DNA from: GCA-2697345 sp045565015
Lineage (GTDB): Bacteria > Pseudomonadota > Alphaproteobacteria > Rhodobacterales > Rhodobacteraceae
Length of the DNA stretch: 35,803 nt
Direction of reading: 5' to 3'
NCBI GenBank assembly: GCA_045565015.1
Contig: JBJLGD010000024.1
Location: 1-35,803 of the forward strand
Position 1 is the stretch's first letter. Each line of letters starts with the position of its first letter. The notes below the pieces were generated by a model, which was not told where the DNA came from, made no database searches, and saw only the letters and a program-made list of their open reading frames with translations. Below, in pieces: positions 24,844-32,716 of the stretch. Both the position numbers and the translations under genes were made by a program.

Positions 24844-25788
24844 TTAATTCGATTGTTCAGCTAAAAATCGTTCCACTTCCAAGGCAGCCATACAACCCAT
24901 TCCTGCGCTAGTAACTGCCTGTCTATAGATATGATCTGTAATATCCCCGGCCGCAAAAATTCCTGGTATGGATGTTTCTGTGCTATCGGGTTTTGTGACT
25001 ATGTAACCACCCATGTGTGTTTCTAGCACGTCCTTAACTAGGTCATTAGCTGGGGCATGACCTATAGCTATAAATACTCCCTTGCAGTCAATTTTTGTAA
25101 TAACGTCTGTTTTGACATTTTTAACTTTTATACCAGTTACTCCTAAAGGCTCATCTTCACCCAGTACTTCAACCAATTCATTAAACCACAAAGTCTCAAT
25201 CTTTGGATTTTTAAATAGTCTATCTTGAAGAATCTTTTCACTTCTTAACTCATTGCGTCGATGGATCAAAGTTACCTTTGACGCAAATTTAGTTAAAAAT
25301 AATGCCTCCTCAACGGCTGTATTTCCACCACCAACAACAACTATTTCTTGATTACGGTAGAAGAAACCGTCGCACGTTGCGCATGCAGATACCCCAAAAC
25401 CCTTATATTTTTCTTCTGTGGTTAACCCTAACCATTTTGCTCGGGCACCAGTTGCCAATATTATGGCATCGCTGGTGTAAGTAGTCCCGCTATCTCCTTT
25501 CGCTAAAAAGGGCCGGACTGAAACATCTAAATCTGTGATAATATCTTGTATAACTTCGCAACCAACTGACTCTACGTGTTCTTCCATCCTGACCATTAGA
25601 TCTGGCCCCTGTACCTCTTTATCCCCAGGCCAATTTTCCACTTCAGTTGTTGTTGTCAGCTGCCCACCTGGTTCAATCCCTTGAATTAATAAAGGTTCTA
25701 GCATAGCTCGACTGGCATATACACCGGCTGTGTAACCAGCAGGCCCAGATCCAACGATTAGAACCCTTGTATGCCTAATATTTCCCAT
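24844..25788 (-). CDS. trxB: Thioredoxin-disulfide reductase
   Basis: TrxB reduces thioredoxin with NADPH through FAD and a redox-active disulfide. The 314-residue protein has the FAD-binding GSGPAGYTAGVYASRA near the N terminus, GGQLTTTTEVENWPG, the redox motif CATC (Cys136, Cys139), the NADPH-binding VVVGGGNTAVEEALFL and the C-terminal FAD motif GIFAAGDITDHIYRQA. All are canonical. AGGAG lies 7 bases upstream of the ATG. The gene is divergent from an Lrp/AsnC regulator, with both promoters in a 183-base gap. Confidence 0.97.
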   Translation of the reverse strand: MGNIRHTRVLIVGSGPAGYTAGVYASRAMLEPLLIQGIEPGGQLTTTTEVENWPGDKEVQGPDLMVRMEEHVESVGCEVIQDIITDLDVSVRPFLAKGDSGTTYTSDAIILATGARAKWLGLTTEEKYKGFGVSACATCDGFFYRNQEIVVVGGGNTAVEEALFLTKFASKVTLIHRRNELRSEKILQDRLFKNPKIETLWFNELVEVLGEDEPLGVTGIKVKNVKTDVITKIDCKGVFIAIGHAPANDLVKDVLETHMGGYIVTKPDSTETSIPGIFAAGDITDHIYRQAVTSAGMGCMAALEVERFLAEQSN

Positions 25789-25817
25789 GATTAAACTCCT
25801 AACAAGCCAGTAGAGCG

Positions 25818-25845
25818 CTTATAATCCGGGTTTCGAAAGAGTAAA
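25818..25845 (-). promoter_or_regulatory. Probable trxB promoter
   Basis: Reading leftward, TTTACT (25845-25840) and TATAAG (25823-25818) are spaced by 16 bases, about 30 bases before the trxB ATG. The spacer contains the palindrome TTTCGAAA (25831-25838). Confidence 0.4.
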
Positions 25846-25922
25846 AGGTTTTAGTTATAAAATTTAAAAATAAGGTAGAAAAAAAATAATTTATAGTTTT
25901 ATTACCCAAAGCTGAAATATTA

Positions 25923-25951
25923 TTGCGTAGTTTATGTTTTTTTTGTAAGAT
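25923..25951 (+). promoter_or_regulatory. Probable promoter of the Lrp/AsnC gene
   Basis: TTGCGT (25923-25928) and TAAGAT (25946-25951) are separated by 17 bases, with AGAGGG as ribosome site at 25959-25964 and ATG at 25972. The spacer is T-rich, a kind of sequence to which Lrp-family proteins often bind, so autoregulation is possible. Confidence 0.45.
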
Positions 25952-25971
25952 AAAAATTAGAGGGATATTGT

Positions 25972-26472
25972 ATGCGAGTTTCCAAACTAGATAAGATAGA
26001 TAGAAAAATTTTATCAGAGCTGCAAAGTGATGGTAGAATGACCAATGTTGATTTAGCGAAGAAGGTTGGAATCTCGGCACCACCATGTTTGAGGAGAGTA
26101 AGATCCCTCGAAGAAGGGGGATATATCAAAGGTTATCACGCAATTATAGAAAATAGTGCTTTAGGTTTTCAGGTTAAAGTATTTGCAATGGTTGGATTAG
26201 TTAGTCAGGCAGAATCAGATTTAAGTGCATTTGAAGAGAAATGTAATGAGTGGCCCCTCGTACGAGAATGTCATATGCTTAATGGGGAAGTTGATTTTAT
26301 TTTAAAATGTGTTTCACCTGATCTGAGTACCTTCCAATCATTTTTGACAGAAGAATTAACCGCGGCAGAAAATGTTGCCAGTGTAAAGACTTCTCTTGTA
26401 ATCCGAGGATCAAAAGAAGAAACCGGTGTGCCTTTCGAAGTTGTAGAGGAAAGAATTGAACGATTATTATAA
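25972..26472 (+). CDS. Lrp/AsnC family transcriptional regulator
   Basis: This 166-residue protein has the N-terminal winged helix-turn-helix of the family (KLDKIDRKILSELQSDGRM, then VDLAKKVGISAPPCLRRVRSLEEGGYI) and a C-terminal RAM/AsnC ligand-binding domain (VKVFAMVGLV ... VRECHMLNGEVDFILKCVSPDL). Family members form octamers that sense amino acids and bend DNA. The gene is divergent from trxB, an arrangement often seen in alphaproteobacteria, so it may control itself and trxB. The ligand cannot be predicted. It converges with pgeF across 21 bases. Confidence 0.92.
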   Translation: MRVSKLDKIDRKILSELQSDGRMTNVDLAKKVGISAPPCLRRVRSLEEGGYIKGYHAIIENSALGFQVKVFAMVGLVSQAESDLSAFEEKCNEWPLVRECHMLNGEVDFILKCVSPDLSTFQSFLTEELTAAENVASVKTSLVIRGSKEETGVPFEVVEERIERLL

Positions 26473-26493
26473 GAGTTGATTTCGGAGTAATAA

Positions 26494-27249
26494 TTACAGT
26501 TTTATTACACTCATAAATCTTCCGTAGTCGGGTTCTTTTTTATGTATAGACCGTCGGTATGAGTAAAATAATTCTGACTCTAAATACGTACATCTATTTA
26601 ATCTTTCAGCGGTAACTCCTGCCCTTTTTAACTGTCCGAGTGCTAAGCCTGTTAGATCAAATAAGAATTTGTTGTTTGGAAGACTTTTAAAATATTGTTC
26701 ATTTTTCGTGCTACTTTCGATGAATTTGTCAAAAAACTCGACTCCAACCTCGTAGGACTCTTGAGAAATTGAAGGACCAATAACCGCTCTTATATTATAT
26801 CGTTTAGCCCCCAGTTTAACCATTGAGGAGATAGTACCCTCTAGTATCCCAGATAATGTTCCTTTCCAGCCTGCATGAGCAGCTCCAATGATACGAGCTT
26901 CTATATCTGCAAATAGAACTGGTTGGCAGTCTGCAGTAAGTATTGCGAGACTCATAAATGGCTTATCAGTGATCATTGCATCAGCAGCTACTATTTTCTG
27001 GGTTGGTTTCAGTAGAGTAACAACTTTATTTGAGTGCACTTGGTTTACAGACATGAGCATACCATTTTTAATTCCCATCTTTTCACATACAGCTAGTCTA
27101 TTTTTTTTAACTGCATCTTTGAAATCTGATGATCCAAAACCACAATTTAGACCTTCATATAAACCTATTGAAACGCCACCTTTTCGAGTAAAAAAACCGT
27201 GGCTTATTGGTTCAAGAATGTTTGAGGTTAAGGGTTCTAATTCTAACAT
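26494..27249 (-). CDS. pgeF: YfiH/PgeF-family copper-type oxidase or nucleoside-processing enzyme
   Basis: This 251-residue protein belongs to the family formerly called laccase-domain proteins. Members have been assigned peptidoglycan editing (PgeF), and some purine nucleoside phosphorylase and adenosine deaminase activity. The metal site is visible: His72 in VNQVHSNK, Cys108 in LTADCQPVLFAD and His125 in GAAHAGWKG. FTRKGGVSIGLYEGLNCG at the N terminus and AVIGPSISQESYEVG are also conserved. It overlaps the upstream MidA-like gene by 7 bases and is last in an lgt-midA-pgeF unit. Confidence 0.92.
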   Translation of the reverse strand: MLELEPLTSNILEPISHGFFTRKGGVSIGLYEGLNCGFGSSDFKDAVKKNRLAVCEKMGIKNGMLMSVNQVHSNKVVTLLKPTQKIVAADAMITDKPFMSLAILTADCQPVLFADIEARIIGAAHAGWKGTLSGILEGTISSMVKLGAKRYNIRAVIGPSISQESYEVGVEFFDKFIESSTKNEQYFKSLPNNKFLFDLTGLALGQLKRAGVTAERLNRCTYLESELFYSYRRSIHKKEPDYGRFMSVIKL

Positions 27250-28301
27250 ATTAAACCTGGAAGACTATTCTGTTCATGGGGGAAAAGAGCTATTACTTTA
27301 AACAACGTTCCCATTTCATCGGGATGTATTAATCGTCTATGAGCTGAGATATGGTTTATCTGTTTATTCTTATTGACTAGACTGTTTAGCTTGATTGCCC
27401 TCTCAGTTATACCAAGCCGTTCTAAAAAAATACCTTGATTTTCAAGTTTAGTATGCGAGCAATTTGAGATATTTTGTACTAGAGAGGCGAAGTCTACGTG
27501 CGCTGTCAGGTCAACTGTTCCAGGACTTTTCAGTGGATCGGAGAATTTATGATTTCTTACAGCTTGCAACGTGTTACCTGTAGTACCCCAGTTCCCATAA
27601 TCTATTATCAGAGAGAGTCCTCCATGAAGAGAAATTATATCAGAAATTTTGCGTATGATGGGATCACTGGAAGGCCTAATCTCAATCAAGCTTCCTTCCT
27701 GTAGATCTAAAAATTTATTTGGAATGATATCGTTTACCAGATAGTTTGAAAGACCAAATATAAGTTTATTACTTTTAACTCCGACAAGTTTTTCATGCCA
27801 ACCATCGAGGCCCCTAACATACTGATTTATTGGTAAAGAATCAAAAAACTCGTTAGAAATAATAATTAATGGACCTTCCGGTAGGTCATCTAAACTATTT
27901 ATCCATTCCACGTCATAGTCGGTTAATACTTCTCGCTGTATTGCTTTTAGTTTTTTACTAATTTCTAATAAATATATTTTTTTGGGAAAGTTTTCAATTT
28001 TTTTAGTGACTCGCATAATATCACTAGCTAAAGTGCCTCTACCTGGACCCAATTCAACTAAATTTGGAATTTGGTTATTTTTTTGATTTATCCAAGCCTC
28101 CGATAAAAAAAGGCCAATTAGTTCTCCAAACATTTGACTAATCTCTGGTGCCGTTGTGAAATCTCCTGCTCGACCAATCGGTAAAGTGTTAGTGTAATAG
28201 CCATATTGAGGATGGATTAAGCATGCTTCCATAAACTGGGATATTGGCATGGGTCCACCATGAATAATTTGTTTTTTTATGATCTCTGCTAGTCTAGTCA
28301 T
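27243..28301 (-). CDS. MidA/NDUFAF7-like SAM-dependent methyltransferase
   Basis: This 352-residue protein belongs to the family of mitochondrial NDUFAF7 (MidA), which methylates an arginine of a complex I subunit during assembly. The SAM-binding loop LVELGPGRGTLASDIMR is clear, preceded by the family-specific PQYGYYTNTLPIGRAGDFTTAPEISQMFGE. ISNEFFDSLPINQYV and LSLIIDYGNWG follow. The bacterial target is not established; complex I is a reasonable inference. Its start overlaps the 3' end of lgt by 8 bases and its end overlaps pgeF by 7, so the three are tightly coupled. No nuo gene is in the window. Confidence 0.9.
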   Translation of the reverse strand: MTRLAEIIKKQIIHGGPMPISQFMEACLIHPQYGYYTNTLPIGRAGDFTTAPEISQMFGELIGLFLSEAWINQKNNQIPNLVELGPGRGTLASDIMRVTKKIENFPKKIYLLEISKKLKAIQREVLTDYDVEWINSLDDLPEGPLIIISNEFFDSLPINQYVRGLDGWHEKLVGVKSNKLIFGLSNYLVNDIIPNKFLDLQEGSLIEIRPSSDPIIRKISDIISLHGGLSLIIDYGNWGTTGNTLQAVRNHKFSDPLKSPGTVDLTAHVDFASLVQNISNCSHTKLENQGIFLERLGITERAIKLNSLVNKNKQINHISAHRRLIHPDEMGTLFKVIALFPHEQNSLPGLIC

Positions 28302-29181
28302 ACTGGGTGCGCCGCATTAGTAAAATTAGTCCAAATGCCACCATTGGTAATGACAAAGCTTGTCCCATTGTGATGTTAAAATATTCTGTGGAGTATAGAT
28401 ATCCCATCGGGTTTTCACTAGAAATAAGATACGCATCCGGCTGCCTAAATATCTCTAAAACAAATCTTGATATCCCGTAAAAGAGAAGAAAGAAACCAGT
28501 TAAATTACCTACTTTTTTAAACCACATCCTATTAATTGAGAGCCATAACATTATCGCTCCCAATAAAAGCCCTTCTAAACCAGCTTCGTAAAGTTGAGAG
28601 GGATGACGAGCACAGGGAGTTGAAAATCCTGGGCAATCTTGTGCACTGGGACCAGGGAATATTATACCAAAATACCATTCGGTTGGCCGTCCCCATAGTT
28701 CATTATTAATAAAGTTTGCGACTCTACCCAAAAATAAACCCGGTGGAGTAACAACAGCTAGTAAATCTGTTACACCATAAAATGGCAACAAATTACGCTT
28801 ACAAAACCATAAAGTTGCTAAAGTTACCCCTATAAAGCCGCCGTGAAAGGACATGCCTCCTTTCCATACCATAAAAATTTCTAGAGTGTTACTTAGGTAG
28901 TAATCAGGTTGATAAAAAATGACAAATCCAAGCCGACCACCGATAATAATACCCATAACTATTAACGTGATCAGATCATCTGCTTGAGACTTGGTCATTG
29001 CAGGGTTATTCTCTGGCCAAATCTTGTTATAACTTAACAGCCGCTTCATTAAAAATAAAGCGATTAAGATACCTAAAATATATGACAAGGAATACCACTT
29101 TAGACTAAGATCAAACCCTCCTAAACTAATAGAAAAAAAATTAGGAGATATGTCTGGAAATTTAATAGCAGAAGTAACCAT
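28294..29181 (-). CDS. lgt: Prolipoprotein diacylglyceryl transferase
   Basis: Lgt transfers diacylglycerol from phosphatidylglycerol to the lipobox cysteine of prolipoproteins in the inner membrane, the first step of lipoprotein maturation. The 295-residue protein has several membrane helices, His113 in GGMSFHGGFIG, and the Lgt signature GRVANFINNELWGRPT (152-167). Length is normal. One likely client in this window is the LpoA-like lipoprotein at 2005-3153. lgt is first in a minus-strand unit with the overlapping MidA-like and pgeF genes, and is divergent from ubiK across 86 bases. Confidence 0.96.
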   Translation of the reverse strand: MVTSAIKFPDISPNFFSISLGGFDLSLKWYSLSYILGILIALFLMKRLLSYNKIWPENNPAMTKSQADDLITLIVMGIIIGGRLGFVIFYQPDYYLSNTLEIFMVWKGGMSFHGGFIGVTLATLWFCKRNLLPFYGVTDLLAVVTPPGLFLGRVANFINNELWGRPTEWYFGIIFPGPSAQDCPGFSTPCARHPSQLYEAGLEGLLLGAIMLWLSINRMWFKKVGNLTGFFLLFYGISRFVLEIFRQPDAYLISSENPMGYLYSTEYFNITMGQALSLPMVAFGLILLMRRTQYD

Positions 29182-29211
29182 ACTTCTAATACCTATTAGC
29201 CTGCGACGAAG

Positions 29212-29255
29212 TCAACCTTGTGGTTGATTGCGCTAAACACTTATAGTGTTCTGCG
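29212..29255 (+). promoter_or_regulatory. ubiK promoter region with two palindromes
   Basis: TCAACC-TTGT-GGTTGA (29212-29227) and AACACT-TAT-AGTGTT (29236-29250) are two perfect inverted repeats in the 86-base gap between lgt and ubiK. The second extends outward with CGC (29231-29233) and GCG (29253-29255). A promoter reading TTGTGG-18-TATAGT (29218-29223, 29242-29247) would put one palindrome on the -35 and the other on the -10. They could be operators or, if transcription starts further upstream, RNA hairpins next to the ubiK ribosome site. Confidence 0.4.
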
Positions 29256-29267
29256 AGTGAGGTGACT

Positions 29268-29537
29268 ATGCAAACAAGAAATAAAATATTAGACGACTTA
29301 TCTAAGGTGCTAACGAGTGCTGTGGGAGTCGCGCAAGGTGCAAAAACTGAAGCTGATAATGCTATTAGGGGACTTTTAGATAAATGGCTCTCAGATAGAG
29401 AGTTCGTTACTAGAGAGGAGTTTGATGTATTTAAGGCCATTGCTATGAAGACCAGAGCAGAAAATGAAGCTTTAAGACTGGAAATCGAAAAATTGAAGGG
29501 TAAGAAAAATAAAAAAACCAAAGATACTAAACCCTAA
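29268..29537 (+). CDS. ubiK: Ubiquinone biosynthesis accessory factor UbiK (BMFP/YqiC family)
   Basis: UbiK is a small helical trimer-forming protein that helps aerobic ubiquinone synthesis, probably by binding lipids with UbiJ. The 89-residue protein has the family layout: an amphipathic N-terminal part (NKILDDLSKVLTSAVGVAQG), then TREEFDVFKAIAMKTRAENEAL, a coiled coil, and a lysine-rich tail. The conserved VxREEFDV segment supports the call. ATG at 29268 was chosen because GAGG sits 5 bases upstream; the earlier GTG at 29262 overlaps that ribosome site. It converges with the SH3-domain gene, 7 bases away. Confidence 0.86.
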   Translation: MQTRNKILDDLSKVLTSAVGVAQGAKTEADNAIRGLLDKWLSDREFVTREEFDVFKAIAMKTRAENEALRLEIEKLKGKKNKKTKDTKP

Positions 29538-29544
29538 TCAAATA

Positions 29545-30108
29545 TTACCGAATCTCGTCCTTTGTAAGGCCCCATAAGAATTCGCGATTGACCCAACCTT
29601 TCTCGTTATAAAACTTGAGAAAACACCAGTTTTTATTACACTCTCCAAGTTGGCCTATAGCGTTAACTTGTATATTTGCTTTAATCACAGAGTCGTAGCT
29701 CGGTTTTTTGTAAAGGGATTCCATATCTTTTAATACCATAGCTGTTCGGGCTCCTGATATAAGGGAGTAATGAATCCAGCCAGAGGCACCCTCATAATCT
29801 ACAACGCGTCTCCAATGCTCGTATTCCTCTACTACCTTTAGAGGTATATTGGGAACGACCAGAACCCAATCGATTTTATGCGATAGACTAGGCCCTCTTC
29901 TGATATTTCCTTTTGAAGTTTTTAATGAAACAAATCGTGGAATAGGAAGGTTTGTTATTTGTCCTTTTTGACTTGCGGCATTCAGAGCAATTACTGATGT
30001 AATAATGGCAAGGTTAACTGAAATATAAAAAGTTATTAATTTGCGAATACCAAAAGTTAAATTACTAGCCATTGAGTGTAATCGAATCCATAATTTTTTA
30101 CTTTCCAT
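29545..30108 (-). CDS. SH3-domain envelope protein
   Basis: This 187-residue protein has one hydrophobic segment near residues 24-45, probably an uncleaved anchor or signal peptide, then two bacterial SH3-like repeats. The first is LPIPRFVSLKTSKGNIRRGPSLSHKIDWV through YEGASGWIHYSL; the second is LYKKPSYDSVIKANIQVNAIG through CNKNWCFLKFYNEKGWV. Two cysteines (GECNKNWC) may pair in the periplasm. Similar proteins are widespread in alphaproteobacteria, without a tested function; cell-wall binding is a guess from the fold. An internal ATG 12 codons in is an alternative start, as no strong ribosome site precedes either. Confidence 0.82.
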   Translation of the reverse strand: MESKKLWIRLHSMASNLTFGIRKLITFYISVNLAIITSVIALNAASQKGQITNLPIPRFVSLKTSKGNIRRGPSLSHKIDWVLVVPNIPLKVVEEYEHWRRVVDYEGASGWIHYSLISGARTAMVLKDMESLYKKPSYDSVIKANIQVNAIGQLGECNKNWCFLKFYNEKGWVNREFLWGLTKDEIR

Positions 30109-30166
30109 GAGCTGCTATAAATTATTCTTTTTTCTATTTGAATTTTCTTAACGTCGCAAACGGTTT

Positions 30167-30194
30167 TTGTTAGGTCGAGAGATGGTACTATAAT
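30167..30194 (+). promoter_or_regulatory. Probable promoter of the dehydrogenase gene
   Basis: TTGTTA (30167-30172) and a perfect TATAAT (30189-30194) are spaced by 16 bases, about 40 bases before the ATG. A second TATAAT occurs at 30199-30204, so the start site could shift by ten bases. Confidence 0.4.
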
Positions 30195-30232
30195 ATTATA
30201 TAATTTGATATATAAAGTTTGAAGAGGTATTG

Positions 30233-32716
30233 ATGATGCGAAAAACAGTTAAAGTATTGGTAGTAGGAGGAGGGGCTGTAGGTACATCTATAGCCTATCA
30301 TTTGGGTAAGATAGGTTGGGATACCTTGTTACTCGAACGCGACGAATTAACATCAGGATCAACCTGGCATGCGGCTGGTTTATTACCTTACTTTAATATG
30401 AGTTATGCAACCACACACATTCATGATTATTCAATAAAATTTTATAAAGGTTTAGAACAAGAAACGGGTCTAAATGTTGGTTTTTCAGTTGTTGGGAATC
30501 TTAGAATGGCTCAGACAGATGAGCGTATGGATGAATACATGCTTTATGCGTCGACAGCTGAAACGTGTGATGTCCCATACGAGTGGCTTTCACCAAAGCA
30601 GATTAAGGACCGCTACCCTCTGGTCCGGACAGATGACCTCAAAGGAGCGATTTATCATCCAACAGATGGGTATATAAATCCTGCTGACGTCACTATGGCC
30701 ATGGCTAAAGGGGCCAGGCAACATGGTGTAGTAATTGAACGCAAGTGGCAGGCTGACTCATATGAGTGGAATCAGGACCACTGGCGAGTTACCTGTTCAA
30801 AAATGATTGAAAAAGGTGGTAATCTAATAGCATCTGAAGAGAAAATTGTTGTTGAAGCTGAGCATGTGGTCACAGCAACAGGAAATCATGCTCAAAGAAC
30901 AGCAAGGTTACTTGGGATTAAGAGTGCGGCTATACCTGTTGAGCATCAATTTATTGTTACGGAACCTGACCCCAAATTAGTAGAGTGGAGAAAGAATAAC
31001 CCGGAACATCCCGTTTTAAGGGACGCTGATGGGAAATGGTATGTACGAGAAGAAAGGGGCGGTTGGATATTGGGCCCATATGAAAAAGGGGCTCCCGCAC
31101 GTTTTAAATATAATGTACCTGATTCCTTTAGGGCAGATTTATTCCCGTTGGATTTAGATCGTATTGAAACAGAATATCTATCTATGATTAATAGGGTTCC
31201 GTCGACTGAAGAAGTTGGATTAAAAGATGATTTTAACGGTCCAATTTGCTATACACCAGATGGGAATCCGCTAGTCGGGCCAGCGCAAGGACTTCGTAAT
31301 ATGTGGTTAGCCGAGGGGTTCTCCTTTGGAATAACCGCTGCTGGAGGAATTGGTCATTACCTTAGCCAACTTATGGTAGAGGGAGAAGCAGAAATTGATA
31401 TGGCTTCGTTAGATCCTAAAAGGTTTGGTAACTGGATAACCACAGATTATACGTCGCGTAAGAACGAAGAGTGTTATGAACATGTTTTTGTTTTACATCA
31501 CCCAGATGAAGAAAGGGAGAATTGCAGACCGTTAAAAACAGCACCTGCTTACGATCGGCAAAAAGAAAGAGGTGCGCAGTTTGGTCAGGTCAATGGTTGG
31601 GAAAGACCAAACTATTTTGCATCTGTAGGATTTGATGACCCATCTTCCAGATCTTTCCGGCGAGGAGGTTGGTGGGAATTTGCAAAAGTTGAGGCTAAAG
31701 CTGTAAGAAAAACGGCCGGACTGATAGATGCAACAGCCTTTACTAAACATATCATTAAGGGGCCGGGTGCCACAAAGTTTTTAGATTGGTTTACGAGTAA
31801 CAAACTACCGAGAATAGGTCGAATAAATTTAACATATGCGCTGACAGAAAAAGGTACAACGAGGTCAGAATATACTATTGTTAGATTGAAAGAAAATGAA
31901 TATTATCTTGTTTCTGCTGGCGCATGGCAACTCTATGATGCAGACTTTTTGATGAAAGCTGCTGTTGATAAGGAGAAAGACTTTGGTAGAGTTGATGTTC
32001 AAGATGTAACATCTCAATTTGGCGTATTTGCAATAGCTGGTCCAAACTCCCGAGATATTCTTTCTGAAATAATTAAGGATGAAGATGTTGAAACAGCTTT
32101 GTCTAATAAGCGATTTCCGTGGCTCTCTGCTAAATCTATTGAATTGGGCATGTGCCCTGTCAACGCCATTCGGGTGGCTTATACTGGAGAGTTGGGTTGG
32201 GAATTGCATCATCCAATTGAAATGCAAAATTACCTTTTTGATCAACTAGTTAAAGTTGGCCAAAATTATGACTTGAAGCTAGTTGGCGCTCGTGCACAAA
32301 ATTGGTTGAGACAAGAAAAATCATACCGGGCTTTTGGTACTGAATTAGGTAGAGATGCTACGCCATTAGAAGCGGGTTTAGATCGTTTTGTCGACCTTTC
32401 GAAGGACTTTTTTGGTAAAGAATCAATGGTTGAGCATGGAATTACTACTAAGTGTGTAACGCTTCTAATTGATGGCCCAAAAGATGCTGACCCTTGGGGA
32501 AGTGAGGCTATATATTTGGATGGGAAAAGAGTTGGTAGGTTGACATCAGGTGGTTATTCAGTTGCTTTTAGCCAATCTATTGGAATGGGGTATGTTAAAC
32601 CAGATCTAGCTACCCTTGGTCAGAAATTGCAAGTTAAGATGTTTGATAAATTATGGGATGCAGTTATAACAAAGGATAGCCCTTACGATCCTTCAAATAC
32701 AAATATTAGAATTTAA
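30233..32716 (+). CDS. FAD-dependent dimethylglycine/sarcosine dehydrogenase-like protein with folate-binding GcvT domain
   Basis: This 827-residue enzyme joins an N-terminal FAD oxidoreductase to a C-terminal glycine-cleavage T-protein-like domain. Enzymes of this design oxidise N-methyl groups of dimethylglycine, sarcosine or related amines and pass formaldehyde to tetrahydrofolate. The dinucleotide motif VVGGGAVGTS is near residue 12, and STWHAAG contains His46, the position of covalent FAD linkage in the family. The T-protein domain (about 470-815) shows DATAFTKHIIKGPGA, VAYTGELGWELHHP, GARAQNWLRQEKSYRAFGTELG. GAGG lies 5 bases before the ATG at 30233. The exact substrate cannot be read from sequence; the family is very large in marine alphaproteobacteria. 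Its stop codon directly abuts that of the convergent aldo/keto reductase gene. Confidence 0.88.
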   Translation: MMRKTVKVLVVGGGAVGTSIAYHLGKIGWDTLLLERDELTSGSTWHAAGLLPYFNMSYATTHIHDYSIKFYKGLEQETGLNVGFSVVGNLRMAQTDERMDEYMLYASTAETCDVPYEWLSPKQIKDRYPLVRTDDLKGAIYHPTDGYINPADVTMAMAKGARQHGVVIERKWQADSYEWNQDHWRVTCSKMIEKGGNLIASEEKIVVEAEHVVTATGNHAQRTARLLGIKSAAIPVEHQFIVTEPDPKLVEWRKNNPEHPVLRDADGKWYVREERGGWILGPYEKGAPARFKYNVPDSFRADLFPLDLDRIETEYLSMINRVPSTEEVGLKDDFNGPICYTPDGNPLVGPAQGLRNMWLAEGFSFGITAAGGIGHYLSQLMVEGEAEIDMASLDPKRFGNWITTDYTSRKNEECYEHVFVLHHPDEERENCRPLKTAPAYDRQKERGAQFGQVNGWERPNYFASVGFDDPSSRSFRRGGWWEFAKVEAKAVRKTAGLIDATAFTKHIIKGPGATKFLDWFTSNKLPRIGRINLTYALTEKGTTRSEYTIVRLKENEYYLVSAGAWQLYDADFLMKAAVDKEKDFGRVDVQDVTSQFGVFAIAGPNSRDILSEIIKDEDVETALSNKRFPWLSAKSIELGMCPVNAIRVAYTGELGWELHHPIEMQNYLFDQLVKVGQNYDLKLVGARAQNWLRQEKSYRAFGTELGRDATPLEAGLDRFVDLSKDFFGKESMVEHGITTKCVTLLIDGPKDADPWGSEAIYLDGKRVGRLTSGGYSVAFSQSIGMGYVKPDLATLGQKLQVKMFDKLWDAVITKDSPYDPSNTNIRI

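Noticed and set aside
25799..26129. Minus-strand frames of 95 and 65 codons between trxB and lrp
   Set aside because: They run through the divergent promoter region and antisense to the helix-turn-helix codons of the Lrp gene, without coding character.
27498..27704. 68-codon plus-strand frame inside the MidA-like gene
   Set aside because: Antisense to conserved methyltransferase codons; no start context.
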